From positions 1,500 through 65,499 of the forward strand of contig NZ_MLQS01000030.1 of assembly GCF_001866055.1 (NCBI RefSeq): DNA of 64,000 nucleotides. The letters run 5' to 3'. The notes under the pieces were generated by a model that searched no databases, was not told the origin of the DNA, and saw only the letters and a list, made by a program, of their open reading frames with translations. Source of the DNA: Anaerobacillus alkalidiazotrophicus. Its GTDB lineage: Bacteria; Bacillota; Bacilli; Bacillales_H; Anaerobacillaceae. Of the stretch, positions 1 through 9,632 are shown one piece after another. The translations under genes and the position numbers were made by a program. The number at the start of each line of letters is the position of its first letter. Within the stretch, counting starts at the first letter, position 1.

Positions 1-244
1 GAAGGGATAAATAATTCTACAAAAGTCTTAAAAAGAAATGCTTTTGGCTTTAGAAATTTTGATCGGTTCCGAGCGAAAATATTATTGTCACATCAGTATA
101 AAAGAATAGGGTCTCATGTCGGATAGTAGGCTTTAGTATAAAACCCTTATCATTTTTCGAGGGAATTCCCTCGAAAAATGATAAGGCCACCAAGCGTAGC
201 GCGGTAGCCTAAGATCTATCTACCCCAACATTTGACGTAGAACC
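1..244. other. intergenic, no gene seen
   Basis: No credible coding region was found here. Apart from the perfect palindrome at 145-186 I see nothing functional. The stretch is probably the downstream flank of a gene that lies outside the window. Confidence 0.5.
145..186. repeat. 42-bp perfect palindrome
   Basis: The left arm begins CCTTATCATTTTTCGAGGG and the right arm is its exact complement, with the centre at 165/166 (GAATTC). It is long enough to act as a bidirectional terminator or extruded hairpin, but there is no T-run directly after either arm. It lies within AT-rich non-coding DNA. Confidence 0.8.
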
Positions 245-245
245 A

Positions 246-417
246 AAATTTCTAACTTGGAAACTGTCTAGCTTCAGCGCCCTATCGACTAGAAAGCTTC
301 CTTCGTCTCGTCTACGATAAGTCGAGAACGAAAGTCTAACGACTTTCGACTCTCCTATATCTCACTCGACTCAGTCCAGCTTATTACGTCTAGAGCTGCG
401 GCGCTTGCGCTTTTCTT
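246..417. repeat. interspersed repeat, copy 1 (GTCTAGCTTCAGCGCC ... GGCGCTTGCGCTTTTCTT)
   Basis: The ends match the copy at 6659-6858: both begin with TTTCTAACTTGGAAACTG plus TCTAGCTTCAGCGCC and both finish with GGCGCTTGCGCTTTTCTT. The middle differs. The GGCGC ends are complementary to each other, so the element can fold on itself. A third, partial copy is at 42625-42750. Confidence 0.75.
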
Positions 418-502
418 ACGGTGTTATACACTTTTCATGATTTATGTGGAGTTTTCCGATACAGTAGAAAAAGCATCTACATAGTGCAATTGGGTCCGTA
501 TC

Positions 503-540
503 AAAAAAAGCCATACCACTTATCAATGCGTGGTACAGCT
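503..540 (-). terminator. Rho-independent terminator of secG
   Basis: Read on the minus strand, the stem GTACCAC / GTGGTAT-like is followed by GGC and seven T. It lies about 10 bases past the secG stop codon. Confidence 0.8.
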
Positions 541-551
541 TTAAAGGTTTA

Positions 552-782
552 TTATGAAAAATAAGCAACCAAAATTGTGAAAATAAAAAACAAAACGGCC
601 AAAATAACGGTAGACTTTTGAAGAACTGCATCAATTCCACGTGCTTTTTGCTTACCAATTAATTGCTCAGCTCCACCTGAAATAGCACCTGCTAAACCTG
701 CACTGCGACCAGATTGTAGTAAAACAACAATGATAAGTAAAAGAGAAACAATTACTAATAACACTGTAAAAAACGCTTGCAC
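552..782 (-). CDS. secG: protein translocase subunit SecG
   Basis: SecG is the small accessory subunit of the SecYEG protein-conducting channel and helps SecA-driven export across the cell membrane. The 76-residue protein has two hydrophobic segments (about residues 5-25 and 50-75) joined by a loop with the conserved [21 protein letters not shown] motif followed by GKQKARG, typical of Bacillus SecG. I chose the GTG at 782 because GGAGG lies 8 bases upstream and the length then equals that of B. subtilis SecG. A longer TTG-initiated reading from 797 would overlap that ribosome binding site. The neighbours downstream on the other strand (esterase, rnr, smpB, ssrA) are the usual Bacillus context. 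Confidence 0.93.
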   Translation of the reverse strand: MQAFFTVLLVIVSLLLIIVVLLQSGRSAGLAGAISGGAEQLIGKQKARGIDAVLQKSTVILAVLFFIFTILVAYFS

Positions 783-1058
783 GACATACACCTCCAACGT
801 AAGTTCACATTATTTTAAATTTACCACAATAATTACGAATGTACAAGTCTGTCCCAGTAATATTATATATTAATGAAACAAAAACGGTGACACATACGTA
901 GAACTAGAGTAAGATTGTTACAATTGCCAATATATTCTTAAACTATTTTTTGACCTACACAATCATCATTAAACTTCTTACATAGTAGACTCCGTAACGT
1001 ATCTATTAAAAAGGTGAATGATCAAAGTATGCTACACTTATAAATAGTGGGTGATAAA

Positions 1059-1748
1059 ATGATCGGTTGCTTATGTATTCATGGATTTACTGGAGAAGCT
1101 AAAGAAGTAGAACCCCTCACTAACTTTTTGAAAAAGAAAAGAAATTGGCTTGTTTACTCACCAACGTTACCGGGTCACGGTAGCAGGGATGGCTTAAAAA
1201 AAGCGACATTTAAGCAATGGCTCTATGCTGCAGAAGTTGCGGTTGAGGAGCTATTAAATCGTTGCCACAAAGTCTATGTACTTGGATTTTCTATGGGCAG
1301 TATGATTGCCACACATATAGCATCGAAATATCCGATTCATAAGCTAGTACTTTTAAGCGCCTCTGCCTATTACTTAAACCCGAAGCAAATAGTCGAAGAT
1401 ATGAAAGGCTGGATTATTGAAGGATGGCGAGGTGAGTTAAGAAGTGATGCCTTGTATAGGCTTTATCGGAAAAAAGTAAAAAACACACCATTGAAAGCTA
1501 CTATAGAATTTGCCAAAATCGTGTATAATACTAGACCGATTTTAAAAAAAGTAATAGTTCCAACACTAATTGTTCAAGGCGAATGTGATGGACTTGTCCC
1601 AGCTAAAAAAAGTGCTGAATATATTTATGAAACAATAAGTTCGACTAATAAACAGCTATATTACTTTAAAAATTCAAAGCACTATATTTGGCTAGGAGAA
1701 GAGCGTGAAAAGTTATTATCAATCATTAATAATTTTCTTGAACAGTAG
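1059..1748 (+). CDS. alpha/beta-hydrolase, carboxylesterase-like
   Basis: A 229-residue serine hydrolase of the carboxylesterase/monoglyceride-lipase type, probably cytoplasmic because no signal peptide is visible. The start HGFTG (residues 8-12) forms the oxyanion-hole region, GFSMGS holds the nucleophile Ser78, and near the C-terminus a GECDG segment and SKHYIWL supply likely Asp and His of the triad. It looks like a diverged paralogue of the next gene. The ATG at 1059 is preferred (GGTGAT 5 bases upstream); a GTG at 1047 would add four residues. The natural substrate cannot be told from the sequence. Confidence 0.8.
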   Translation: MIGCLCIHGFTGEAKEVEPLTNFLKKKRNWLVYSPTLPGHGSRDGLKKATFKQWLYAAEVAVEELLNRCHKVYVLGFSMGSMIATHIASKYPIHKLVLLSASAYYLNPKQIVEDMKGWIIEGWRGELRSDALYRLYRKKVKNTPLKATIEFAKIVYNTRPILKKVIVPTLIVQGECDGLVPAKKSAEYIYETISSTNKQLYYFKNSKHYIWLGEEREKLLSIINNFLEQ

Positions 1749-1823
1749 AACATACACGCGGACGGTAAGTCTGAAATAATCGAAGTTTCTACTAAAGCAA
1801 AGGTATGATGGAGGTTACATGAA

Positions 1824-2570
1824 ATGAAAGCAATTGCGCCAAAACCATTCACTTTCACAGGAGGGGATCGTGCCGTCTTATTACTTCATGGGTTTACTGG
1901 GAGTTCCGCTGACGTTCGAATGTTAGGGAGACATCTTCAAAAAAAGGGCTATACGTGTCACGCCCCTCAATATAAAGGTCATGGTGTACCGCCAGAAGAA
2001 CTTGTTCACACTGGGCCAGAGGATTGGTGGAATGATGTTGTTGACGGCTATCATTACCTAAAAGATAGAGGTCATGAGGAAATTGCTGTAGCAGGTCTAT
2101 CTCTAGGAGGGGTATTTTCCCTTAAATTGGGTTACACTTTACCTATAAAGGGAATTATCCCAATGTGTGCGCCGATGCATATTAAGAGTGAAGAAGTCAT
2201 GTATAGAGGTGTACTTGCTTATGCTGAGGAGTACAAAAGACGTGAACAAAAAAGCAATGAAGAAATTAGAGTTGAAATGGAACAGTTTCAAAAGACTCCG
2301 ATGACTACTCTTAAATCCTTACAAGGTTTGTTGCAAGAGGTTCGTGACAATGTAGATATGATTTATACCCCAACATTTGTCGTACAAGCCCGACATGATG
2401 AAATGATTAATACTGAAAGTGCTACTATTATATTTGAAGAGGTCGAAGCTGAGTTAAAAGAATTAAAATGGTATGAAGAATCTACCCACGTTATTACGTT
2501 AGGGAAAGAAAAGGAACAACTACACGAAGATGTGTATAATTTCTTAGAAAAATTAGATTGGGGGGTCTGA
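1824..2570 (+). CDS. est: carboxylesterase Est30-type
   Basis: Carboxylesterase of 248 residues, the same length as the Geobacillus Est30 family, which hydrolyses short- to medium-chain acyl esters in the cytoplasm. Visible motifs are [10 protein letters not shown] near residue 20 (oxyanion hole), GLSLGG with the nucleophilic Ser near residue 93, RHDEMI (Asp) and STHVITL (His) near the C-terminus. In Bacillus this gene sits just before rnr, as here. The start ATG follows a weak GGAGGTTACATGAA region. The coding end runs straight into the GGGGGTCTGACCCCC hairpin: the stop codon lies within its left arm. Confidence 0.9.
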   Translation: MKAIAPKPFTFTGGDRAVLLLHGFTGSSADVRMLGRHLQKKGYTCHAPQYKGHGVPPEELVHTGPEDWWNDVVDGYHYLKDRGHEEIAVAGLSLGGVFSLKLGYTLPIKGIIPMCAPMHIKSEEVMYRGVLAYAEEYKRREQKSNEEIRVEMEQFQKTPMTTLKSLQGLLQEVRDNVDMIYTPTFVVQARHDEMINTESATIIFEEVEAELKELKWYEESTHVITLGKEKEQLHEDVYNFLEKLDWGV

Positions 2571-2616
2571 CCCCCACTGGTTTAAAGCTTTAAAGCGATG
2601 GGGGTCAGACCCCCAA
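2558..2616 (+). repeat. GGGGTCTGACCCC hairpin element between est and rnr
   Basis: Two nearly identical arms (GGGGGGTCTGACCCCCA and GGGGGTCAGACCCCC) face each other around an AT-rich loop. Each arm is itself self-complementary. The left arm supplies the last codon and the TGA stop of the esterase. The right arm ends about 6 bases before the rnr ribosome binding site, so folding could influence rnr expression. A related shorter motif, GGGTGTCTGACACC, is at 24738-24751, and a TGTCTGACACCC fragment lies near 37140. Confidence 0.7.
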
Positions 2617-2632
2617 AAAGGAGGTTAGAAAC

Positions 2633-4987
2633 ATGGATTATAAAAAAAGAACAGAACAGTTGCTAGCATTTATGCGAGAAGAGGCTTACAAGCCACTATC
2701 TGTCACAGAGCTAGAAGAAGCGTTCGGGATTGAAGATTCTAGTGAATTTAAAAATTTCGTTAAAGCATTAAACGAAATGGAACAAAAAGGTATGATTGTA
2801 AGAACGCGAAGTAACCGATACGGTTTACCAGAGAAAATGAATCTCGTTCGTGGTAAAGTACAAGCAAATGCAAAAGGCTTTGCTTTTGTTATCCCGGAAG
2901 ATAATATGACAGAAAAAGATATTTATGTGACAAGTGCAGATATGAATAGCGCGATGAATGGTGATGTCGTTTTAGTACGACTTCATCCAAAATCTACAGG
3001 GGCTCGTCCGGAAGGGCAAGTTATTCGTATTTTAGAACGAGGGCTTACTCAAGTAGTAGGTACATATTCTGAAAACAAGCACTTTGGTTTTGTCATTGCT
3101 GATGACAAGCGGATCCCTAACGATATTTTTATCTCTAGGGAAGCTAACGGTGGAGCCGTTGACGGTCATAAAGTGGTTGTGAAAATCGTAAAGTACCCAG
3201 AAGGAAGAATGAGTGCAGAAGGGGAAGTTGTCACGATATTAGGTCACAAAAATGACCCTGGTGTTGATATTCTTTCAATCATTCACAAACATGGGTTACC
3301 GCAAGAGTTTCCAGAAGAAGTTATAGAACAAGCGAATGCCGTGCCTGATGAAATTGACCCTGAAGAAATTAAAGGTCGCCGTGATCTTCGGGAACAAACG
3401 ATTGTTACGATTGACGGTGCAGACGCAAAAGATTTAGATGACGCTGTTAACGTAGAACGTCTTGATAACGGTAATTATAAGCTTGGTGTTCATATAGCCG
3501 ATGTTAGTTATTATGTAAAAGAAGATTCACCAATTGATAAAGAAGCATTTGAGAGAGCTACTAGTTGTTATTTAGTAGACCGAGTAATTCCGATGATCCC
3601 ACATCGTTTATCAAACGGTATTTGTAGTTTAAATCCAAAGGTGGATCGTTTAACCCTATCATGCGAAATGGAGATTGCACCTGATGGACAAGTGGTCGCA
3701 CATGAAATTTTTCAAAGTGTAATCAGGACAACAGAGCGAATGACGTATACGGATGTACGAAAAATTTTACAAGATGAGGACGACGAAGTAACAAAACGTT
3801 ATGAGCCACTAATTCCATTTTTTAAACAAATGGGTGAATTAGCTGATATTTTACGTAAAAAGCGTATGGAAAGAGGCGCAATTGATTTTGACTTTAAAGA
3901 ATCAAAAGTGCTTGTCGACGAAGAAGGAAAACCAACAGACGTTGTTATTCGTGAGCGTTCAATTGCAGAACGCTTAATTGAGGAATTTATGTTAGCGGCC
4001 AATGAAACGATTGCTGAGCATTTTCATTGGATGAAAGTACCGTTCATGTACCGAATCCATGAAGACCCTGATGCTGAGAAGCTAACGAGGTTTTTAGAGT
4101 TTATTACGAATTTTGGCTATGTTGTTCGTGGAACTGCAAACACACTCCATCCAAGAGCGTTGCAAATGTTACTCGAAGAAGTACGAGGTGAGCCAGAAGA
4201 AACGGTCATTAATACTGTCATGCTACGTTCAATGAAGCAGGCAAAATATGATCCAGAGAGCTTAGGTCACTTCGGTCTTTCGACGGAATTTTATACACAT
4301 TTCACATCGCCAATTCGTCGTTATCCTGACTTAATCGTTCATCGTTTAATTCGTAAATATTTAATCGAAGGAAGAACAGATGAATTTACAACAAGCCACT
4401 GGGCTGAAAAGCTGCCAGTAATTGCGAGTCATTCTTCTGAAATGGAAAGACGTGCGGTGGAAGCAGAACGTGACACAGACACATTAAAGAAAGTTCAATT
4501 TATGGAAGATAAAATTGGTGAACAATTTGAGGGAATGATCTCAGGTGTTACTAACTTTGGTATCTTTGTTGAATTACCAAATACGATCGAAGGGCTTGTT
4601 CATGTTAGCTACTTAACAGATGATTATTATCATTATGATGAAAAACAATATGCTATGATTGGTGAACGTACTGGAAACGTGTTCCGTATCGGTGATGAAA
4701 TCGAAATTAAAGTTATTGGGGTCAATACTGAAGAAGCATCTATTGATTTCGAAGTTGTCGGTATGAAAGCAAGAAAAGAACGTGCACCAAAGTCAAAACC
4801 AAAAGTTATCGTAGGTGCTGGCAAACGTAAAGAGCGTGGCAAAGGTAATAGATCTGAAACAAAAAAACCAGATACAAATAAGTCTGCCGAAGACAAATCA
4901 AAACGCGGTAAAAACAAAAAGAAGAAAAAGTTTTATGAAAATGCTCCAAAAAACAAACGTAACAAAGGTAAGAAACGCAGTAGGTAA
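2633..4987 (+). CDS. rnr: ribonuclease R
   Basis: A 784-residue processive 3'-to-5' exoribonuclease that degrades structured RNA and, with tmRNA/SmpB, the mRNAs of stalled ribosomes. The order of domains is an N-terminal winged-helix/cold-shock region (about 1-230), the RNB catalytic domain with [13 protein letters not shown] (about 260-280, acidic metal ligands) and the [12 protein letters not shown] motif, an S1 domain (about 635-710, [15 protein letters not shown]), and a long Lys/Arg-rich tail likely to bind RNA. GGAGG lies 9 bases before ATG. It has its own strong terminator, so smpB is probably transcribed separately. Confidence 0.96.
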   Translation: MDYKKRTEQLLAFMREEAYKPLSVTELEEAFGIEDSSEFKNFVKALNEMEQKGMIVRTRSNRYGLPEKMNLVRGKVQANAKGFAFVIPEDNMTEKDIYVTSADMNSAMNGDVVLVRLHPKSTGARPEGQVIRILERGLTQVVGTYSENKHFGFVIADDKRIPNDIFISREANGGAVDGHKVVVKIVKYPEGRMSAEGEVVTILGHKNDPGVDILSIIHKHGLPQEFPEEVIEQANAVPDEIDPEEIKGRRDLREQTIVTIDGADAKDLDDAVNVERLDNGNYKLGVHIADVSYYVKEDSPIDKEAFERATSCYLVDRVIPMIPHRLSNGICSLNPKVDRLTLSCEMEIAPDGQVVAHEIFQSVIRTTERMTYTDVRKILQDEDDEVTKRYEPLIPFFKQMGELADILRKKRMERGAIDFDFKESKVLVDEEGKPTDVVIRERSIAERLIEEFMLAANETIAEHFHWMKVPFMYRIHEDPDAEKLTRFLEFITNFGYVVRGTANTLHPRALQMLLEEVRGEPEETVINTVMLRSMKQAKYDPESLGHFGLSTEFYTHFTSPIRRYPDLIVHRLIRKYLIEGRTDEFTTSHWAEKLPVIASHSSEMERRAVEAERDTDTLKKVQFMEDKIGEQFEGMISGVTNFGIFVELPNTIEGLVHVSYLTDDYYHYDEKQYAMIGERTGNVFRIGDEIEIKVIGVNTEEASIDFEVVGMKARKERAPKSKPKVIVGAGKRKERGKGNRSETKKPDTNKSAEDKSKRGKNKKKKKFYENAPKNKRNKGKKRSR

Positions 4988-4989
4988 AA

Positions 4990-5033
4990 AACAAAGCCCC
5001 TTGTGGAATTCCAATTCCACAAAGGGCTTTGTT
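4990..5033 (+). terminator. Rho-independent terminator of rnr
   Basis: Long stem AACAAAGCCC...TTGTGGAATT with its complement AATTCCACAA..GGGCTTTGTT, almost perfect, directly after the rnr stop codon. Confidence 0.9.
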
Positions 5034-5281
5034 TAGTAAGGTTAACTCCTGTGAGAAACATAATAGAATGGATGGACTTGAGGTGGGTTTATTTTAATGA
5101 TATTTTAAATCCAAATTGTATTACATAGTAGTCAATGTTCTACTCTTTTTTAATTTGATCCCTTATTAACCCCATCGATCCCTTGATATGTCAAAAGAAA
5201 AATGGTATTATTTCATTCTAGGACAACAAAGCTTAAAGCTTGTGTTTTCCTAGTCAAAGGTGTTGTAGAGGAGGTTCTAGT

Positions 5282-5749
5282 ATGGCTAAGCTTGAGGGCA
5301 AAGTTGTTGCACAAAATAAAAAAGCTAACCACGATTACTTTATTGAAGAAACGTACGAAACGGGCATAGTGCTTACAGGTACGGAAATAAAGTCAATTCG
5401 AGCTGGGAAAGCTAATATTAAAGATTCTTTTGCTCGTATTAAAAATGGTGAAGTATTTTTATGGAATGCTCATATTAGTCCATACGAACAAGGAAATCGT
5501 TACAATCACGATCCTTTGCGAACACGCAAACTTTTAATGAAGAAAAAAGAAATTAGTAAACTGATCGGTACGACAAAAGAACAAGGATACACACTTGTCC
5601 CGTTAAAAATTTACTTAAAAAATGGTTTTGCGAAAGTATTAATTGGCTTAGGTAAAGGTAAGAAAAACTATGATAAGCGTGAATCTCTTAAAGAAAAAGA
5701 TGCTAAGCGCCAAATCGAAAAAGCATTTCGCGAAAGGCAAAAACAATAA
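5282..5749 (+). CDS. smpB: SsrA-binding protein SmpB
   Basis: SmpB (155 residues) binds tmRNA and brings it into the A site of stalled ribosomes for trans-translation. The beta-barrel signatures [26 protein letters not shown] and [12 protein letters not shown] are present, and the basic C-terminal tail ends KAFRERQKQ. The ATG at 5282 follows GAGGAGG by 7 bases. An upstream in-frame reading from 5240 would run through that ribosome binding site and is not supported. Its RNA partner ssrA follows 157 bases downstream. Confidence 0.96.
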   Translation: MAKLEGKVVAQNKKANHDYFIEETYETGIVLTGTEIKSIRAGKANIKDSFARIKNGEVFLWNAHISPYEQGNRYNHDPLRTRKLLMKKKEISKLIGTTKEQGYTLVPLKIYLKNGFAKVLIGLGKGKKNYDKRESLKEKDAKRQIEKAFRERQKQ

Positions 5750-5755
5750 TTACCA

Positions 5756-5784
5756 TTTATGTCGAATGATCTTTGTGCTATAAT
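5756..5784 (+). promoter_or_regulatory. possible promoter of ssrA
   Basis: A perfect -10 hexamer TATAAT (5779-5784) lies 17 bases after TTTATG (weak -35). It is about 120 bases upstream of the mature tmRNA 5' end, compatible with a precursor that is trimmed. Small hairpins (CAGTTGT/ACAACTG) lie between. Confidence 0.4.
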
Positions 5785-5906
5785 TGTTTTTGTAAGAGAG
5801 AAACACCAACAATTAAATAAAGTTAGTTAAGCATACTTTGCACAAACTTTCTTATAAACAGTTGTCCAACAACTGTCTTACTCAGAGAATTATCTCTGAA
5901 TCAAAA

Positions 5907-6259
5907 GGGGACGTTTTGGATTCGACAGGGATAGTTTGAGCTTAAGTTGCGAGTCGAGGGGGTCGGCCTCGTTAAAACGCCAACGCCTATAACTGGCAAA
6001 GATAATTACGCTTTAGCTGCTTAATATAAAGTAGCTGCTCCTCCCTCCATCGCCCATGTGGTAGGGGTCGGGGCTCAACTTAGTGGGATACGCCGGCTGT
6101 CCACCGTCTGAGGACGAAGGAAGAGATGAACCAGACTAGCATCAAGAACGCCTGTCACTAGGCAGATTTGATTGCGAAACTCGAATATAGTGACTACACT
6201 CGTAGAAGCTTAAGTGCCAATATTTCTGGACGTGGGTTCGATTCCCACCGTCTCCACCA
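5907..6259 (+). ncRNA. ssrA: transfer-messenger RNA (tmRNA)
   Basis: Begins GGGGACGTTTTGGATTCGACAGG and ends with a tRNA-like arm GTGGGTTCGATTCCCACCGTCTCCACCA, so the 5' and 3' ends pair as an Ala-tRNA-like acceptor. The tag-coding stretch is at 5995-6024 (GGC AAA GAT AAT TAC GCT TTA GCT GCT TAA). With the tmRNA-borne Ala it gives AGKDNYALAA, ending in the ClpXP-recognised ALAA. About 353 nt, encoded 3' CCA, directly downstream of smpB as in Bacillus. Confidence 0.97.
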
Positions 6260-6273
6260 TACATACGAACATC

Positions 6274-6309
6274 AACCGAGTAGCCGTGTTAGGCTACTCG
6301 GTTGTTTTT
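6274..6309 (+). terminator. Rho-independent terminator of ssrA
   Basis: Perfect 12-bp stem AACCGAGTAGCC / GGCTACTCGGTT with a 6-base loop, followed by GTTTTTA, 15 bases after the tmRNA CCA. Confidence 0.9.
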
Positions 6310-6339
6310 ATATTTTAAAGAAGTTTTCTGGCTCTATTT

Positions 6340-6604
6340 TCTTTTCAGGATACAAACTGAATCCCCATCTCTCCAAAGTGTTGAATAATAGTTAGGATAT
6401 CTAATCTTTTACGTCCAAGATGAGAGATACTTTCAACAACAACCGTATCGCCTTTCTTACCACCTCAAACAACTGATATAAACCACTACGATCTTTAATG
6501 GTACCGGTGAACTTTTCCTTTATAATTTTTTCACAGCCGTATTCTGAAAGCATACTAATTTGTCGATCTAAAATTTGTTCGACAGTGTACACGAGTGTAA
6601 CCAA
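6340..6604 (-). pseudogene. remnant of a serine recombinase (resolvase/invertase family)
   Basis: On the minus strand the reading LDRQISMLSEYGCEKIIKEK, then FTGTIKDRSGLYQLFEVV, matches the N-terminal region of small serine resolvases (usual form LDRQ...L..YGCE.I..EK.SG...DR..L...L). After that the frame is lost near 6455, and in a shifted frame ESISHLGRKRLDIL continues the family (usual form ESISRLGRS..DL). The N-terminal strand with the catalytic Ser (YARVST) is absent. It is a decayed fragment placed about 80 bases from the tmRNA 3' end, a classic integration site. Confidence 0.75.
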
Positions 6605-6658
6605 TAATCATATGCCACCCTCCAGAAAGTATGTTTATTTTACATAATAAGAATTTAT

Positions 6659-6858
6659 AAATTTCTAACTTGGAAACTGTCTAGCTTCAGCGCCTACGAG
6701 CTCGGTCACTTCAGGCCCTTTCGGAAGCCAAAGAGCGACTTCTGTCAAAGGCCGCCCCAGTGAAGCTACTACTTGGATTACTTCGAAGCGGCTTTGCGAC
6801 GAGCAAACGGAGTGGCACAGGAGCAGCTGCTCGTGACCAAGGCGCTTGCGCTTTTCTT
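6659..6858. repeat. interspersed repeat, copy 2
   Basis: Same ends as copy 1 at 246-417 (TTTCTAACTTGGAAACTG + TCTAGCTTCAGCGCC; GGCGCTTGCGCTTTTCTT). Its interior from about 6752 (GTCAAAGGCCGCCCCAGTGAAGCT and following) is shared with copy 3 at 42625-42750. Non-coding. Confidence 0.8.
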
Positions 6859-6888
6859 GTTTTACTTCAGGTTTAATTGTTATAAAGG

Positions 6889-7000
6889 TATTTGGTAATA
6901 TTTTTGGTAATCACTTTTGGTAATGAAGAAACTTAATAAAATCAGAGACTAGTAGCATGATAAGAGATTGTTACAAAAAATATGGTTTTTGGTAATGATA
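6889..7000. repeat. four TTGGTAAT repeats
   Basis: TTGGTAAT occurs three times within about 35 bases (6889-6925) at spacings of roughly 12 bases, and a fourth time near 6990. The spacing is close to one helical turn, as in operators or iterons. No gene next to it explains the repeats. The rest of 6860-7240 shows nothing else. Confidence 0.5.
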
Positions 7001-7268
7001 TGTATTTAAATGACATAAATGTTATTCAGCAAACGGACCATATTCTTGAATAAGAGAAGGAATTATTCGTAAGTAAAATCGATCTATAAGTTATTCAATA
7101 ACAGGGAGTTTAGTAAATAAGCTAGTTAATGAGAAGGGATTTTAATGGACATCAATCCAAAAATTGGTTATCCTAACAGCGGATCTGTTATCAAACAGAG
7201 GAATTATAAATCCGGTGATTGTCTGAAAAATCTGTTTACAAAATACAGAAAAGGAAGGTTCATTCACA

Positions 7269-7600
7269 TGATGGGAATGGAGAGTAAAAAACAAGAAATT
7301 ATAAAAACTTACCAGTTCGGTCATGCTTGCAAGGCATTTGATATCAACAAAAAGATTTCGGATGGAGATTTTCACTTTATTTTGGAAACAGGAAGATTGT
7401 CTCCAAGTTCATTTGGCTTCGAGCCGTGGAAGTTGTCGTGATCCAGGATGCAGCGCTTCGCGAAAAATTAGAACCTGTATCCGGAGGTGCCTAGGGACAT
7501 CTACCCACTGCGAGCCATTTTGTAGTTATATTGGCAAGATGTAGTCTGGCTTAAAGAAGGTACTACTCCAGAAAAGGAATTAGAAAATGTTGATGACTAG
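7269..7600 (+). pseudogene. nitroreductase-family remnant
   Basis: A reading starting ATGGGAATGGAGAGT gives [17 protein letters not shown], then [19 protein letters not shown] and FGFEPWK, the N-terminus of NAD(P)H-dependent flavin nitroreductases. The frame is lost near 7436; in the next frame [18 protein letters not shown] continues the family, then in-frame stops follow. The C-terminal two thirds are missing. Not functional. Confidence 0.7.
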
Positions 7601-7694
7601 GTTATGCTCTATATGAATAAATATATTAGGTTGTGATTGAACAGAAAAACAAGCAGGATTAAAAAGGAATGGAATTTAAGAAGGAGTGAAAAGC

Positions 7695-8717
7695 TTGAAC
7701 AAAACATTTAATAAGTCACAAGAATTAGCAATTGAAGTAAAGAATCTTGTCAAAGAATTTGGTGAAAATCGTGCCGTAGATGGTGTAAACTTAACGATAC
7801 CTAAAGGGACTGTATATGGTTTCTTAGGGCCGAACGGTGCTGGTAAAACAACTACAGTCAGAATGCTTGCTACACTACTTCCGCCAGATGGCGGCAGTGC
7901 AAGTATACTTGGTTATGATCTTGTAAAAGAAGCAGATGAAATTCGCAGTCGGGTAAGCTTGACGGGACAATATGCTTCAGTAGATGAGGTTTTAACTGGG
8001 TTAGAAAACCTTATCTTAATTGGTCGGCTCTTAGGTTTTTCAAGAAAGCAAGCAAAGGAGAGAGCGATGGAATTGTTGAATGCCTTCGGGTTGGAGGAGG
8101 CTGCAAATCGCCAAGTGAAGAAATATTCTGGTGGTATGCGGCGCAGATTAGATATCGCGGCAAGTATTGTCGTTACACCGGAATTGTTATTCCTTGATGA
8201 GCCAACGACAGGGCTGGATCCACGCAGCCGAAATCAAGTGTGGGATATCGTTCGAGCATTAGTTAACTCAGGAACTACTGTATTATTGACTACGCAATAT
8301 TTAGAAGAAGCAGATCAACTTGCTGACAGGATTGCTGTCATTGATCAAGGTAAAATTATTGCGGAAGGAACGAGTGGGGAGCTTAAATCATCTGTCGGTT
8401 CAAGTACGCTACATGTTCGTTTACTAGACCCAAAAGAAAGACAAAAGGCAGAAAAAATACTTGCTCAAAAGCTAAATGTGCCTATTCTTTTTGCCTCTGA
8501 TCCGACTGCACTTTCAGCACAAGTTTCGGACACGGAGAAGGCAACAGACGCATTAGGAGAATTGATTCGTTCTAATATTACGGTTACTGATTTTTCACTT
8601 GGTCAACCTAGCCTTGATGAAGTATTTCTTACATTGACAGGACAACCTCCTTTAGAAGAAGTTGATAAGGAGAATAAAACGGATAAAAATAAAAAAGTCA
8701 AGGAGGCAGTACAGTGA
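7695..8717 (+). CDS. ABC transporter ATP-binding protein, DrrA-like
   Basis: ATPase (340 residues) of a drug-export type ABC-2 transporter. The Walker A motif [10 protein letters not shown] is near residue 40, the signature [12 protein letters not shown] near 140, and Walker [17 protein letters not shown] near 165. The last 100 residues form the C-terminal domain typical of daunorubicin-resistance DrrA proteins. TTG at 7695 has AAGGAG 8 bases upstream and is preferred; a GTG at 7686 overlaps that site. The stop overlaps the start of the permease gene, so the two are translationally coupled. The exported compound is unknown. Confidence 0.88.
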   Translation: MNKTFNKSQELAIEVKNLVKEFGENRAVDGVNLTIPKGTVYGFLGPNGAGKTTTVRMLATLLPPDGGSASILGYDLVKEADEIRSRVSLTGQYASVDEVLTGLENLILIGRLLGFSRKQAKERAMELLNAFGLEEAANRQVKKYSGGMRRRLDIAASIVVTPELLFLDEPTTGLDPRSRNQVWDIVRALVNSGTTVLLTTQYLEEADQLADRIAVIDQGKIIAEGTSGELKSSVGSSTLHVRLLDPKERQKAEKILAQKLNVPILFASDPTALSAQVSDTEKATDALGELIRSNITVTDFSLGQPSLDEVFLTLTGQPPLEEVDKENKTDKNKKVKEAVQ

Positions 8718-9556
8718 AAACATCCAATCAAACGACAGTAGACCAATCGATGACGGATAAAATCCAAAAAGTATTATCCGTACGTACACGTCCGCAAAGA
8801 CCTAATGGTTTAAGATCTTCTATGACAATAGGCTGGCGTGCTCTTCTTAAAATAAAATACGTCCCTGAACAGCTTTTAGATGTTACTGCATTTCCAATCA
8901 TGTTCCTGTTAATGTTCACCTACTTATTCGGCGGTGCTATAGCTGGCTCAACAAGTGAATATTTGCAGTTTCTTCTTCCGGGTATTCTAGTAATGACCGT
9001 TGTACAGATTACGATGTACACGGGGGTGGAATTAAACAATGATATTTCAAAAGGGATTTTCGATCGTTTCCGTTCCTTGCCTATTTGGCGTCCTTCTATT
9101 TTAGTCGGGATGCTCCTTGTGGATTCTGTCCGCTATACGTTAGCATCTGCGGTTATGATTTCCCTCGGTCTTATCATGGGCTTTCGGCCAGAAGGAGGAG
9201 CACTTGGTGTAGTTGCTACAGTGGCGCTTCTCATCTTATTTTCATTTAGCTTGTCTTGGATTTGGACGACACTTGGGTTAATTTTACGATCAGAGAAATC
9301 CCTCATGGGTGTAAGTATGTTAGTCATGTTCCCATTAACTTTCATCAGCAACGTTTTTGTCGATCCACGGACACTACCTTCCTGGTTACAGGCTTTCGTT
9401 GATGTGAACCCAATCTCACTGCTTGTAACAGCATCACGAGGTTTGATGCACGGTACGGCCACATTTGAACAAATTGGATGGGTAATTATAGCATCCGTAA
9501 TCATTATGGCGATATTTGCACCTATTACGATGTATTTATATAAAAATAAAAAATAA
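8714..9556 (+). CDS. ABC-2 type permease, DrrB-like
   Basis: Membrane partner (280 residues) of the preceding ATPase. After a cytoplasmic N-terminus of about 50 residues there are six hydrophobic segments, with the ABC-2 membrane motif around [18 protein letters not shown] and the later [21 protein letters not shown] region typical of DrrB/NodJ-type permeases. The GTG start overlaps the ATPase stop by four bases (GTGA), and GGAGG lies just upstream inside the ATPase gene. A terminator follows, so this is a two-gene operon. Confidence 0.88.
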   Translation: MKTSNQTTVDQSMTDKIQKVLSVRTRPQRPNGLRSSMTIGWRALLKIKYVPEQLLDVTAFPIMFLLMFTYLFGGAIAGSTSEYLQFLLPGILVMTVVQITMYTGVELNNDISKGIFDRFRSLPIWRPSILVGMLLVDSVRYTLASAVMISLGLIMGFRPEGGALGVVATVALLILFSFSLSWIWTTLGLILRSEKSLMGVSMLVMFPLTFISNVFVDPRTLPSWLQAFVDVNPISLLVTASRGLMHGTATFEQIGWVIIASVIIMAIFAPITMYLYKNKK

Positions 9557-9592
9557 TGTGTTCGAGTAATTGGTAAATATGACTGGTATTAC

Positions 9593-9632
9593 CGAAAAAA
9601 CCTAGTGAGTTAATTCTCGCTAGGTTTTTTCG
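9593..9632 (+). terminator. terminator of the DrrAB-like operon
   Basis: Stem CGAAAAAACCTAGTGAG / CTCGCTAGGTTTTTTCG around TTAATT. It could work in both directions. Confidence 0.9.

Noticed and set aside
416..658. Minus-strand ORF of 80 residues overlapping the 3' end of secG
   Set aside because: It overlaps secG in another frame, runs through the secG terminator and looks like a shadow reading.
6168..6395. Plus-strand ORF over the tmRNA 3' end
   Set aside because: It lies on the tRNA-like domain and the terminator of ssrA, and so is not a protein gene.
9133..9504. Minus-strand ORF within the DrrB-like permease gene
   Set aside because: It is antisense to a clear membrane-protein gene, has no ribosome binding site and low-complexity content.
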